NCBI GenBank assembly: GCA_023382535.1
Contig: JAHDWA010000001.1
Location: 506,697-570,696 of the forward strand
DNA length: 64,000 nucleotides
Origin: Anaerolineae bacterium
GTDB taxonomy: Bacteria > Chloroflexota > Anaerolineae > 4572-78 > J111
Direction of reading: 5' to 3'
Shown here: piece by piece, positions 46,081 to 53,543 of the stretch
Layout of the letters: the number at the start of each line of letters is the position of its first letter
How positions within the stretch are numbered: the stretch's first letter is position 1
Position numbers and translations under genes: made by a program
The notes under the pieces: generated by a model
Seen by the model: the letters and a program-made list of their open reading frames with translations, nothing else
What the model was told of the DNA's origin: nothing
The model's database searches: none

Positions 46081-46108
46081 CCCGGCGTTGGTGCATTTTA
46101 GATAAAGA

Positions 46109-46139
46109 AAAGGCTCCCGAAACAGGAGCCTTTCTTTTT
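46109..46139. terminator. Bidirectional rho-independent terminator
   Basis: AAAGGCTCC (46109-46117), 7-nt loop, GGAGCCTTT (46125-46133), then TTTCTTTTT on the plus side and TTTTCTTT on the minus side. It separates the convergent YnfA-like gene and the D/H-rich lipoprotein gene. Confidence 0.85.
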
Positions 46140-46244
46140 GTTAGAGGATTGCGGCAAGCTTATGCCAAATCCGCGTAATTTTTTACTGAGGTGGAGGCGT
46201 AAGCGCCTGATTAGACACCATTTTTCTAAACTTAACGGCCCTGC

Positions 46245-46922
46245 TCAGTCATCACCCCCATGGCCGGAGTGATCGCCACCACCGGAATGGTCGTTGTGAC
46301 CACCGTCGTCACCGCCACTATCGTGACCACTGTCCCCGCCGCCGTTATCGTGACCACTGCCGCCAGTGCCATCGTAACCGTTACTATCACTGCCAGAATT
46401 GCCACCCCCTGGGCCGACCAGGTTGCCACTGAGGCCGGAGTTGCCGCTGTTGTGTTCTTGTTCCCGTTCCTGGTGATGTTCTTGCTCCTGTTGCCCGCTA
46501 TGATCATTGTTGTTAACATCGTCGTTGTCATTGGCGTTATCATGGACGTCGTCGTCGTTGCCATTGACATTGGCCTGGCTATTATCATTGCTGTTTTCAT
46601 TAATATTAGCGTTGCTGTTGTCGTATTTCTGGGGTCGGAGTTGGTCTCGAAGTTGGTCGTGGTTTTGAAGTTGGTCTTGATCTCGATCCTGGAGATGATC
46701 CTGATCGTGCAGCGGGTCTTGATCCCACTCTTTATCTCGCTCTTGCTCCTGGTCTTGTTGTCGGTCAGGCGTAATGTCGCTGACCGGCTCGTTAAAATCG
46801 GCCTGGACCTGGTCCGAAGCAGGGGCGGAGTTAGCAGCAGTTGTGCAGCCGGCCAGGACCAAACCTAAGACAATAGTGAGAATAGGTACAAAATTTTTAA
46901 GATGGAGTTTTAGGCGTTTCAT
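46245..46922 (-). CDS. Low-complexity Asp/Gln/Asn/His/Gly-rich lipoprotein
   Basis: 225 aa from ATG 46922 (GGAG 8 nt upstream). Signal peptide and lipobox LVLAGC. After that there is no globular sequence. Residues ~55-105 are DQ/DR/HD repeats, ~110-160 are N/D-rich (NANINENSND), ~160-180 are EQ/EH-rich, and the last ~60 are G/S/D/H-rich (GHDSGGDDGGHNDHSGGG). Probably a disordered, strongly acidic surface chain able to bind Ca or transition metals through Asp and His. No homologous family recognised. Confidence 0.7.
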   Translation of the reverse strand: MKRLKLHLKNFVPILTIVLGLVLAGCTTAANSAPASDQVQADFNEPVSDITPDRQQDQEQERDKEWDQDPLHDQDHLQDRDQDQLQNHDQLRDQLRPQKYDNSNANINENSNDNSQANVNGNDDDVHDNANDNDDVNNNDHSGQQEQEHHQEREQEHNSGNSGLSGNLVGPGGGNSGSDSNGYDGTGGSGHDNGGGDSGHDSGGDDGGHNDHSGGGDHSGHGGDD

Positions 46923-47062
46923 AAGTTTTCTCCTGTTATAAAAGATAGGCAAGCCTACCTCGGGGTTATTGACCACTTATACAGTCGGAGAAATTAGTGA
47001 AAAGTTACGCAAATTCCTTAATTTGTGTCTCAATATCTCATTGAGTTGGACAATTACCAAGT

Positions 47063-48550
47063 TTACATGCTGGGCAGGTAAATCCTGAACCGGGTCCCAA
47101 CGCCGACCTGACTTTCCACCTGAGCTTGGCCGCCGTGCGCCTCGACCAATTGTTTGACGATGGCCAGCCCCAGGCCCGATCCACCGGTGGCCCGGTTGCG
47201 TGATTTCTCCGCCCGCCAGAAGCGGTCGAAGACATGGGGTAGGTCTTCCGGCGGAATCCCCGGCCCGGTGTCACGGACCAATAGTTCGATCCCGCCTGGC
47301 GCAGCTTGAGCGGAGACGCTGACTCGCGTACCGGCCGGGGTGTATCGCAGCGCATTATCCACGAGATTAGTGACGACTTGGGTCAGTCGCTCCAGGTCGG
47401 CCTGAATCGCCGGGAGATCGTGGGCCACCTCCGTTTCCAGGACCATACTCTTTTCTTCAGCCCGCAGGCGCAGCCGCTCACCAAGCTGCTGCACGAGTGC
47501 ACCGGGGTCAACTGGCTGCTTTTCCAGGCGAAGCTGCCCGGCCTCGGCCAATGACAGGGTGCGCAAATCGCTGATCAGCCGGTTCAGCAAGAGAGTCTCC
47601 TGGTGGAGCGATGTCAATTCTTCAGGCGTGGCGGGCAACACCCCATCCAGCATCGCTTCCAGATTGCTCTGGATGACCGAGAGAGGGGTGCGCAGTTCGT
47701 GGGCAACATCGGCAATCATATTCTGGCGCTCGGCGGCGTAGCGCTGCAAGGACTCGGCCATCTGGTTAAATATCACCGCCACCTGGCCGACCTCATCCCG
47801 AGCGCCTACGAGGGCGCGCTGGCTCAAGTCACCCTGGGCAATGCCTTGCGCAGCCGTGGACAGGCTGCGTAAAGGCCGCACGACCTGGAAGAACAGCCCT
47901 GAGCCGAGCACCAGGGCCACCACTCCGGCAATCAGGCCCGCCCACAAAACCGAACGATTGACCGCACTGAGAAAATCGCTTGCCGGAGTCGCTGGGGCTG
48001 CAAAGGGGGTGACAATCAAGGTGCCGACGCGCTGCTCATTCAGCATGATCGGCATCCCTCGCCCGACATCATCTGCCGGCAGGCGGGTTCCAAGTAGGGC
48101 TTCGGCCGTATCGGCCACGACTATACCTTCGGCGTTGGCCAGGATCAAGCGGTTGCCAGACATCGCCCACATGCTATCGCCCCTCATCATGCCAGATGCG
48201 GCCTGTTGGCTATGATCGGCTCCCCCACCCATGTGGCCCATCATCCCGTCTTCCATACCGCCCATCATGCCCTCGCCGCCCATCCAGCCTTGTCCCATAC
48301 CGGGGGCAGCCGCGCCGGCCACCCAGGGATTGCGCAGCACCGTACCAACTCCATCCCATGAACCGGAACGGGCGTAGTAATCGGCCAACAGTGGAGCCAG
48401 GCGGGTTGCCCACTGCTGGCCGGTTTGGGTCACATACAATTCAAACTGGCTGGTGGTGGCCCGACCGGCCAGGAACACGATCACGCCGGTTCCAACCAAG
48501 ATGACCAGGACAAACGCGCCCATCAGTTTGAACCACAGGCTGCGTATCAA
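47063..48550 (-). CDS. Sensor histidine kinase with Met/His-rich (copper-type) sensor loop
   Basis: 495 aa. Two membrane segments (about 8-28 and 201-222) enclose an extracytoplasmic sensor. Residues 83-130 of it are packed with Met, Gly and His (EGMMGGMEDGMMGHMGGG), as expected for Cu(I) binding. Then HAMP, HisKA with H284 (DVAHELRTPLS), N box LVDNALRYTP and G boxes DTGPGIP and GSGLGLAIV. It phosphorylates the OmpR-type regulator encoded 3 bp upstream. The neighbours' Met-rich proteins support copper as signal, though the inference rests on composition. Confidence 0.9.
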   Translation of the reverse strand: MIRSLWFKLMGAFVLVILVGTGVIVFLAGRATTSQFELYVTQTGQQWATRLAPLLADYYARSGSWDGVGTVLRNPWVAGAAAPGMGQGWMGGEGMMGGMEDGMMGHMGGGADHSQQAASGMMRGDSMWAMSGNRLILANAEGIVVADTAEALLGTRLPADDVGRGMPIMLNEQRVGTLIVTPFAAPATPASDFLSAVNRSVLWAGLIAGVVALVLGSGLFFQVVRPLRSLSTAAQGIAQGDLSQRALVGARDEVGQVAVIFNQMAESLQRYAAERQNMIADVAHELRTPLSVIQSNLEAMLDGVLPATPEELTSLHQETLLLNRLISDLRTLSLAEAGQLRLEKQPVDPGALVQQLGERLRLRAEEKSMVLETEVAHDLPAIQADLERLTQVVTNLVDNALRYTPAGTRVSVSAQAAPGGIELLVRDTGPGIPPEDLPHVFDRFWRAEKSRNRATGGSGLGLAIVKQLVEAHGGQAQVESQVGVGTRFRIYLPSM

Positions 48551-48553
48551 CAG

Positions 48554-49240
48554 CTACTCCTCCACAAACTTATATCCCACGCCATGCGCGGTGAGCACAT
48601 ACCGGGGCTGGCGCGGATCAGGCTCGATTTTATGTCGCAGATTCTTGATATGCTGGTCAATCGTGCGTTCGTAGCCCTCATAAGTCGTGCCCTGGGTCTG
48701 TTCAAGCAGTTGAGCGCGGCTAAAGACCTGGCCTGGATAACGCGCCAAAATCGCCAGCAGGTCAAATTCGCTGATTGTCAACTCGACCGGTTGGCCGGAG
48801 ACGATGACAGTTCGCCGGGTCAGGTCTACCTGAATATCGGAGGCTGTGATGACGTCCGGCGCGGCTTCCGGCTGCTCGACCCGGCGCAGCACCGCCCGCA
48901 CCCGTGCCACGACCTCGCGGGGAGAGAAGGGCTTGACGATGTAGTCGTCGGCGCCCAACTCCAGGCCGATGAGCCGGTCCGTTTCCTCGCTGCGGGCAGT
49001 GAGCATAATGATTGGCACATTCGACTCGCGCCGCAGGGTCCGGCAGACATCCAGGCCGTCCAGCTCGCCGGGCAGATTCAGGTCGAGTAGCACCAGCGCC
49101 GGTTTTTCATTACGGAAGGCGGCTAAACCCTGCTGGCCGTCTTCAGCCCAGGCCACGCTGTAACCGGCCTGCTCCAGGTAGAGCCGCACCGTGCGGATCA
49201 GCTTGACTTCATCTTCGACGATCAGAATCTTCCTGGCCAT
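48554..49240 (-). CDS. OmpR/PhoB-family response regulator
   Basis: 228 aa. Receiver domain with acidic pair ED (10-11 region), phosphoacceptor D53 in LLDLNLPG, and K in VKPFSPREVVARVRAVLRR. C-terminal winged helix with SEFDLLAILARYPGQVFSR, the recognition helix YEGYERTIDQHIKNLRHKI and final wing GVGYKF. Partner of the Met-rich kinase. OmpR/PhoB proteins bind direct repeats of about 11 bp, so it is the best candidate in the window for the four GTTCA-repeat promoters. Confidence 0.92.
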   Translation of the reverse strand: MARKILIVEDEVKLIRTVRLYLEQAGYSVAWAEDGQQGLAAFRNEKPALVLLDLNLPGELDGLDVCRTLRRESNVPIIMLTARSEETDRLIGLELGADDYIVKPFSPREVVARVRAVLRRVEQPEAAPDVITASDIQVDLTRRTVIVSGQPVELTISEFDLLAILARYPGQVFSRAQLLEQTQGTTYEGYERTIDQHIKNLRHKIEPDPRQPRYVLTAHGVGYKFVEE

Positions 49241-49254
49241 CTCGGTATCCTAGC

Positions 49255-49674
49255 TTAAGCGCTCTGCGCTTCAACCAAAGGTGTGCCGCAGTAGGGGCAG
49301 TTACACCAGTTGGCCTGGGCCGGTTGGCCACAGTTAGGGCAGGTGCGGGCCGGGGGGTTGGCTGCGGGTGGGGCGCTGCTACGGCTCGCAGCTTGAACCA
49401 GCCAGACAATCCCGGCCACCAACAGCGCCAGCAGGCCGAGTGGGAACAGCCAGCCGATGAACATACCCGGCCCCCAGAAGGCGTGGTAGCTCATCATCCC
49501 AGGGCCACCCCCACCGTGCATCATCCCCCAACCTTCATAGCCGGAAGGGGAAGAATAACCCCAACCACCAAACTGCCGCCATAACAATGGTGCAAACAGG
49601 TTCAAAAGAAGCGCCAATGCCAGCAGAGCGATACTGCTTATGATCAAGACTTTCGTCCAGTTTGTAGCTTTCAT
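49255..49674 (-). CDS. Met-rich membrane protein with C-terminal zinc ribbon
   Basis: 139 aa from ATG 49674 (AGGAGT upstream; longer frame to 49746 unsupported). Two membrane segments (VLIISSIALLALALLLNLF; FIGWLFPLGLLALLVAGIVW) flank a short Met/Gly/His-rich loop (GWGMMHGGGGPGMMSYH). The C-terminus is a CxxC-x8-CxxxC zinc-ribbon-like module (CPNCGQ, WCNCPYCG) facing the cytoplasm. Sits 14 bp upstream of the response regulator gene in the Met-rich operon. Likely a copper-handling or signalling accessory; no known family. Confidence 0.7.
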   Translation of the reverse strand: MKATNWTKVLIISSIALLALALLLNLFAPLLWRQFGGWGYSSPSGYEGWGMMHGGGGPGMMSYHAFWGPGMFIGWLFPLGLLALLVAGIVWLVQAASRSSAPPAANPPARTCPNCGQPAQANWCNCPYCGTPLVEAQSA

Positions 49675-49742
49675 CGGATTTACTCCTGAATGATATTTTC
49701 CCTCATTTATCTTACAATGCAAAAATCTAACCGTTCCCAGGC

Positions 49743-50405
49743 TCAATTGTCAGGCGCGCCGGCTGCGATCCAATTCACCAGGGTTTGAATTTGAGCTTGA
49801 GTGAGCGGTGGACCGCCAGCGGGCATGTAACCACTGCTCACGTACTGAATCAGGCGGCTGCTGACCGGATCACCCGGAATGACAACCGACCCATGCATAC
49901 CTCCGCGCAACACGTTCTCGTAGTTATTGAGGAACAAGCCAGCCGCGCCACCGTGGCAGGCCAGGCAACGGGAGTCGAAGATGGGCTGAACCTCCATCTT
50001 AAAAGACACGGCTGCCATGGAAGTCGGGGGTACGGTCGTCAATGGTGCGGACAAGTTACCGTTGTAGCCGCGTCCGGGTATCATCCCCCACTGGCTCCGG
50101 CTATCATCCCAACAGCCGCCATAACCGTCGCCGTCCCTGCCCCAGCCATTCCTCTCCATGCCCGATATCCAACCCCAGCCTCTAAAGCCTGGACCACCCA
50201 TCATCCAGCCGTTCATCATCCCACCGGGGCCAAATTGGGTTGTCCCTGTATAGCCCTGAGTAGTCCCCATCATCCAACCAGGGTTGCCCATCATGTTGCC
50301 GGGACCTTGGGCCAAGGCTGGTGTTATAGCCAGCAGGCCGACCAACAATACAGCTAATCCGCTCACCAAGATAATTGAGAACCATCGTTTTGAATTCTTC
50401 ATCAT
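49743..50405 (-). CDS. Met-rich cytochrome c-domain protein
   Basis: 220 aa from ATG 50405 (GAGGAGAT just upstream; ATG 50402 also possible). Signal peptide to ALAQG, Met/Gly/Trp-rich repeats (NPGWMMGTTQGYTGTTQFGP, GGMMNGWMMGGPG), then a cytochrome c-like domain with CLACHG and SGYMPAGGPPL as Met ligand. The repeat is shared with the next upstream protein. Possibly an exported haem protein that binds or oxidises Cu(I). Confidence 0.8.
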   Translation of the reverse strand: MMKNSKRWFSIILVSGLAVLLVGLLAITPALAQGPGNMMGNPGWMMGTTQGYTGTTQFGPGGMMNGWMMGGPGFRGWGWISGMERNGWGRDGDGYGGCWDDSRSQWGMIPGRGYNGNLSAPLTTVPPTSMAAVSFKMEVQPIFDSRCLACHGGAAGLFLNNYENVLRGGMHGSVVIPGDPVSSRLIQYVSSGYMPAGGPPLTQAQIQTLVNWIAAGAPDN

Positions 50406-50433
50406 GTATCTCCTCATAGGACACCCGGTGAGA

Positions 50434-51405
50434 TCACCGTCCGCTTATCTCTAATAACCGCCCATGCCAGGTGTGGGGGAAGACCTGTCCACTGTAGCCG
50501 TTCACACTGAGCATCCCGGCAGTTTGACCGTCCTTGTTGACGTGGAGGGTGTAGTAGCCATAGAAAGGATCAGCTTCTTCAGCGACGGTCAGGCTTGCCG
50601 CCGGGAAGTAGGTGTCCAGGTAAGTTTGGGCCGCCTCGATGGCGTTTTCCGGGGTAATCGTCATTTCACCAGAAAGATCGGCCGGACCAAAATTGCCCCT
50701 CATCATGCCCATCATGCCGTAGCGGCCAAAGCCGGACATCATGCCATACTTGAGGTTCCACATCATGTTCGGTCCCATCTCGGGATAAACAGCCTTGGTA
50801 TCAGGGTCAACCAACACTTCCATCACCCCGATGCCAGTGTCTTTTTCGACAATTTCGGCGTAGGCCTGGTTGTCGAAGATCATCGCTTCGTCCACAGCCA
50901 GGTTACTGTCGTTTAGGTTGGTGAGGTAGGCATTGAGGATGTCAGTGGCTTCGGCCAGGGTCAGCGGCTTGGTGGTGAAGAAAGGACTATTGCTGCTCAC
51001 CGTCATACCGCCCATCATGCCATTCATCATGCCGCCCATCATCCAGCCGGGGCCGTAAGGGGATGTTCCCGTATAGGCTTGGGTGTTACCCATCATCCAG
51101 CCGGGACCACCCATCATCCAACCGCCCATCATGCCGCCGGGACCATAGGAAGCCGTCCCAGTGTAACTCTGGGTATTGCCCACCATCCAGTCATGTCCGT
51201 GACCACCTATCATCCCCCCGTGCATCATTCCTCCCTCCATCATGCCGCCATGACTGTAGGGAACTGTCCCGTTGTAGCCTTGGGTATTGCCCATCATCCA
51301 GCCAGGCCCTTGGGCTAGGGCTGGCCTTGGAGCCAGGATACCGACCAGCAGTAGGGCCAATCCACTCACCAGAATAATTGAAAACCATCGCTTTAAGTTA
51401 CTCAT
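50434..51405 (-). CDS. Met-rich repeat protein with two PepSY-like domains
   Basis: 323 aa from ATG 51405 (AAAGGAG upstream). Signal peptide ending ALAQG. Then three to four copies of a ~25-30-residue repeat built on PGWMMGNTQxYTGTxxYGPG with extra GGMM and HGG blocks. C-terminal two PepSY-like units (LAEATDILNAYLTNLNDSNL; ENAIEAAQTYLDTYFP), separated by another MMGMM patch. Likely an extracytoplasmic Cu(I) buffer or chaperone. First gene of the minus Met-rich/two-component operon. A CRP-like box lies 116 bp upstream. Confidence 0.75.
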   Translation of the reverse strand: MSNLKRWFSIILVSGLALLLVGILAPRPALAQGPGWMMGNTQGYNGTVPYSHGGMMEGGMMHGGMIGGHGHDWMVGNTQSYTGTASYGPGGMMGGWMMGGPGWMMGNTQAYTGTSPYGPGWMMGGMMNGMMGGMTVSSNSPFFTTKPLTLAEATDILNAYLTNLNDSNLAVDEAMIFDNQAYAEIVEKDTGIGVMEVLVDPDTKAVYPEMGPNMMWNLKYGMMSGFGRYGMMGMMRGNFGPADLSGEMTITPENAIEAAQTYLDTYFPAASLTVAEEADPFYGYYTLHVNKDGQTAGMLSVNGYSGQVFPHTWHGRLLEISGR

Positions 51406-51471
51406 TGTATTTCTCCTTTTACGAGAATTGTTATTTGTCATTGTTGATTTCAAGCTTATCTTCTGAGTCAT

Positions 51472-51536
51472 AGTGTAAAGCGAGAATGTGTAGAAATTGT
51501 GAGGAATTTTTGAGATGATTGTGTAATTTATCACAC
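51472..51536 (-). promoter_or_regulatory. CRP-like box and promoter of the Met-rich operon
   Basis: TGTGT-AATTTA-TCACA (51521-51536) differs from the CRP consensus TGTGA-N6-TCACA at one position. A minus-strand -10 TACACT (51477-51472) places its centre at about -63.5, close to class I CRP sites. Confidence 0.5.
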
Positions 51537-51661
51537 TCGATCCAATTTCACCTTACCTCAGTTAGTCGACGTTTAGAAGTGATAAACGTCGTTATTCACT
51601 ATGATAAATGACACTGGTCGCTGAAATTCTTCTTTAGCTCCCTAACTTGACCTCCAAGAGG

Positions 51662-51695
51662 TGTTCAGACTTTGTTCATTTTCCCATGCTACAGT
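51662..51695 (+). promoter_or_regulatory. Promoter box D (GTTCA direct repeat + extended -10)
   Basis: TGTTCA (51662) and TGTTCA (51673) are 11 bp apart. TGC-TACAGT has its hexamer at 51690-51695, 17 bp after the second repeat. It lies about 130 bp before the CDF-HflK gene and faces the two-component operon. Confidence 0.7.
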
Positions 51696-51828
51696 GGAGT
51701 GTAGTTCTGAAAACCCATAAAGAGACAAGTCAATGATGATATTTTGAGTTAAGTCTCGGTCCAATAAATTGCTTGGCTCATGGCGACCCTCAGGAAAATT
51801 TGTTTGAGGATATACATGTGAGGAGGTT

Positions 51829-53403
51829 ATGAACCGTAAAGAAAAAACTATTTTAGTGACCTTCATTGCCAACCTGGCCCTGGTTGGCTTGAAGTATGGG
51901 CTGACCGCCCTATCCGGTAGCCTGGCTATGCGAGCCAGCGCCTGGCATTCGATGGGCGATGTTTTTGTCTCCCTGTTTGTCCTGGTTGGTCTATTTGCCA
52001 GCCGCTGGGAGGCGGGGCGGCGGCGCAGCCAGATCAGCGTGATCGAGAATATTGTGGCCCTGATTGTCTCCGGTTTCATCTTCTACGTAGCCTGGGACAT
52101 CTTCCAGGAAGTGCTGGTGGGTGGCGAGCAGCCCGACCTGCGCAACCTATGGCCGGTGACGGCAGCGGCGATGCTGACCATCGCCATTACCTATTTCACC
52201 GCCCGCTATAACGAATACGTGGGCCGGGCCACCAACTCCCCCAGCCTGATCGCCAACGGCTACCACGCCCGTATGGATTTGTACGCCTCGGTGCTGGTTG
52301 TAGTCAGCCTGGCCGCTGCGGCCTTGGGCCTGGGGGCGCTTGACCAACTGGCTGCCATCATTGTCATCATCTTCGTCATCCTGGCCGGGTGGGAAATCGC
52401 CAGTTCAGCCTTGCGCGCCCTGTTGAGCGGAGATGTGCTGCACCTGGAGGAGGAAGATATTGCCCACGCCCGCCAGCACACTCGGCGCCTGGTCTACCTG
52501 GCTCTCGGCGCGGCGCTGGCGCTGACCCTGCTCTCCGGCTTTTATACCATCCAGTTAGGCGAGCGCGGGGTGGTGCGCCGCTTTGGCCGCGTCGTCGCCG
52601 AAGCGGGGCCGGGATTGTACTACCGCCTACCGCTGATAGATCAGGTGGACCGGGTGGCTATGGAGGAGGTACGGCAAGTCCAGACAGGCAAGGCGCTGAT
52701 GTTAACCGGCGACACCAACCTGATCGAAGTCAACTTGAGCGTTCATTATAATGTCACCAATGCGGTGAACTATCTCTTCAACGCCAACCAGCCGGAACAG
52801 CTCGTCGCCCGAGCCGCTGAGGCGGCCATTCGCCAGACGGTGGCCGAGCGCGGTGTGGATGAACTGCTGACCACGGGCCGCGAGGCGATTCTGGCCCAGA
52901 CGATGGCTCAAACCCAGGCGACGCTTGACGCTTACCGGGCCGGTATTCAGGTGGCTAACGTTCAACTGCTGGCGGTCAACCCGCCTGTGGAGGTGTCGGC
53001 AGCCTTCCTGGATGTAGCCAGCGCCCGCGAGGACAAGAATACCTACATCAACGAGGCCCTCGCTTACAGCAACGAAATTGTGCCTGTGGCCCGGGGCGAC
53101 GCTGAGAAGACACTGCGAGCGGCTCAGGCCGAGAAACAGCGCCGGATTGACCTCGCTACCGGCGAAGCCGACCGCTTCGCCAAGCGACTGCTGGCCTACC
53201 GCGATGCACCTGAGATCACCCGCACTCGCCTCTACCTGGAAGCGTTGGAGCGGACGCTGCCCGTGGTCAAAAAATTCATCCTCGACCCCAGCATCCAGAT
53301 GGAGACCACCGACTTGTGGTTCAGTAACGGGCAAAGTCTCAATCAACCGACCGAGCCAGGTTTCAATCTCCTGCCCGGTCAACCGCCCGTCGGAGGTCAA
53401 TAG
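51829..53403 (+). CDS. Fusion of a CDF cation transporter with an HflK/SPFH domain
   Basis: 524 aa, ATG 51829 with AGGAGG. Residues 1-215 are a six-helix CDF-like membrane part: LAMRASAWHSMGDVFVSL (H-x3-D) and IANGYHARMDLYASVL (H-x3-D), so both metal-ligand helices are intact. Residues ~220-500 are an SPFH/HflK module beginning SGFYTIQLGERGVVRRFGRV, with the coiled coil SAREDKNTYINEALAYSNE. HflK normally forms membrane rafts with HflC around FtsH. Here the anchor helix is replaced by a whole transporter. It leads a row of HflC and a second HflK. Confidence 0.88.
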   Translation: MNRKEKTILVTFIANLALVGLKYGLTALSGSLAMRASAWHSMGDVFVSLFVLVGLFASRWEAGRRRSQISVIENIVALIVSGFIFYVAWDIFQEVLVGGEQPDLRNLWPVTAAAMLTIAITYFTARYNEYVGRATNSPSLIANGYHARMDLYASVLVVVSLAAAALGLGALDQLAAIIVIIFVILAGWEIASSALRALLSGDVLHLEEEDIAHARQHTRRLVYLALGAALALTLLSGFYTIQLGERGVVRRFGRVVAEAGPGLYYRLPLIDQVDRVAMEEVRQVQTGKALMLTGDTNLIEVNLSVHYNVTNAVNYLFNANQPEQLVARAAEAAIRQTVAERGVDELLTTGREAILAQTMAQTQATLDAYRAGIQVANVQLLAVNPPVEVSAAFLDVASAREDKNTYINEALAYSNEIVPVARGDAEKTLRAAQAEKQRRIDLATGEADRFAKRLLAYRDAPEITRTRLYLEALERTLPVVKKFILDPSIQMETTDLWFSNGQSLNQPTEPGFNLLPGQPPVGGQ

Positions 53404-53451
53404 GCCGATTTTAGATTGCTCGTCTGACGGGCGTGGATTTACGATTTGCGA

Positions 53452-53503
53452 GTTGCGTGCTGCGTATTAAGTCCCACCCCTCAAGTCTCACGCACCACGC
53501 AAC
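53452..53503. repeat. Inverted repeat between the CDF-HflK and HflC genes
   Basis: GTTGCGTG (53452-53459) and CACGCAAC (53496-53503) are perfect inverted arms 36 bp apart, inside a GCGT/ACGCA-rich stretch (TGCGT...ACGCA nested). This type of short palindromic filler looks like a REP/MITE-like dispersed element. It could also act as a processing or attenuation hairpin within the operon. Confidence 0.5.
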
Positions 53504-53543
53504 ACGTTTTACTCCATCAACATTCTATCTCGGAGGATATTTT

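Larger units (their letters stand above)
51406..51828. other. Divergent intergenic region: CRP-like box (minus) and promoter box D (plus)
   Basis: 423 bp between the Met-rich operon and the CDF-HflK operon. Contains the CRP-like palindrome 51521-51536 with a minus -10 at 51477-51472, imperfect AGTGATAA / TTATTCACT repeats at 51578-51600, and box D at 51662-51695. No gene seen. Confidence 0.55.

Noticed and set aside
46260..46868. 202-aa plus-strand frame opposite the D/H-rich lipoprotein
   Set aside because: It arises from the repetitive GAY/CAY codons on the other strand (giving V/I/T runs). The minus frame has a ribosome site and a lipobox.
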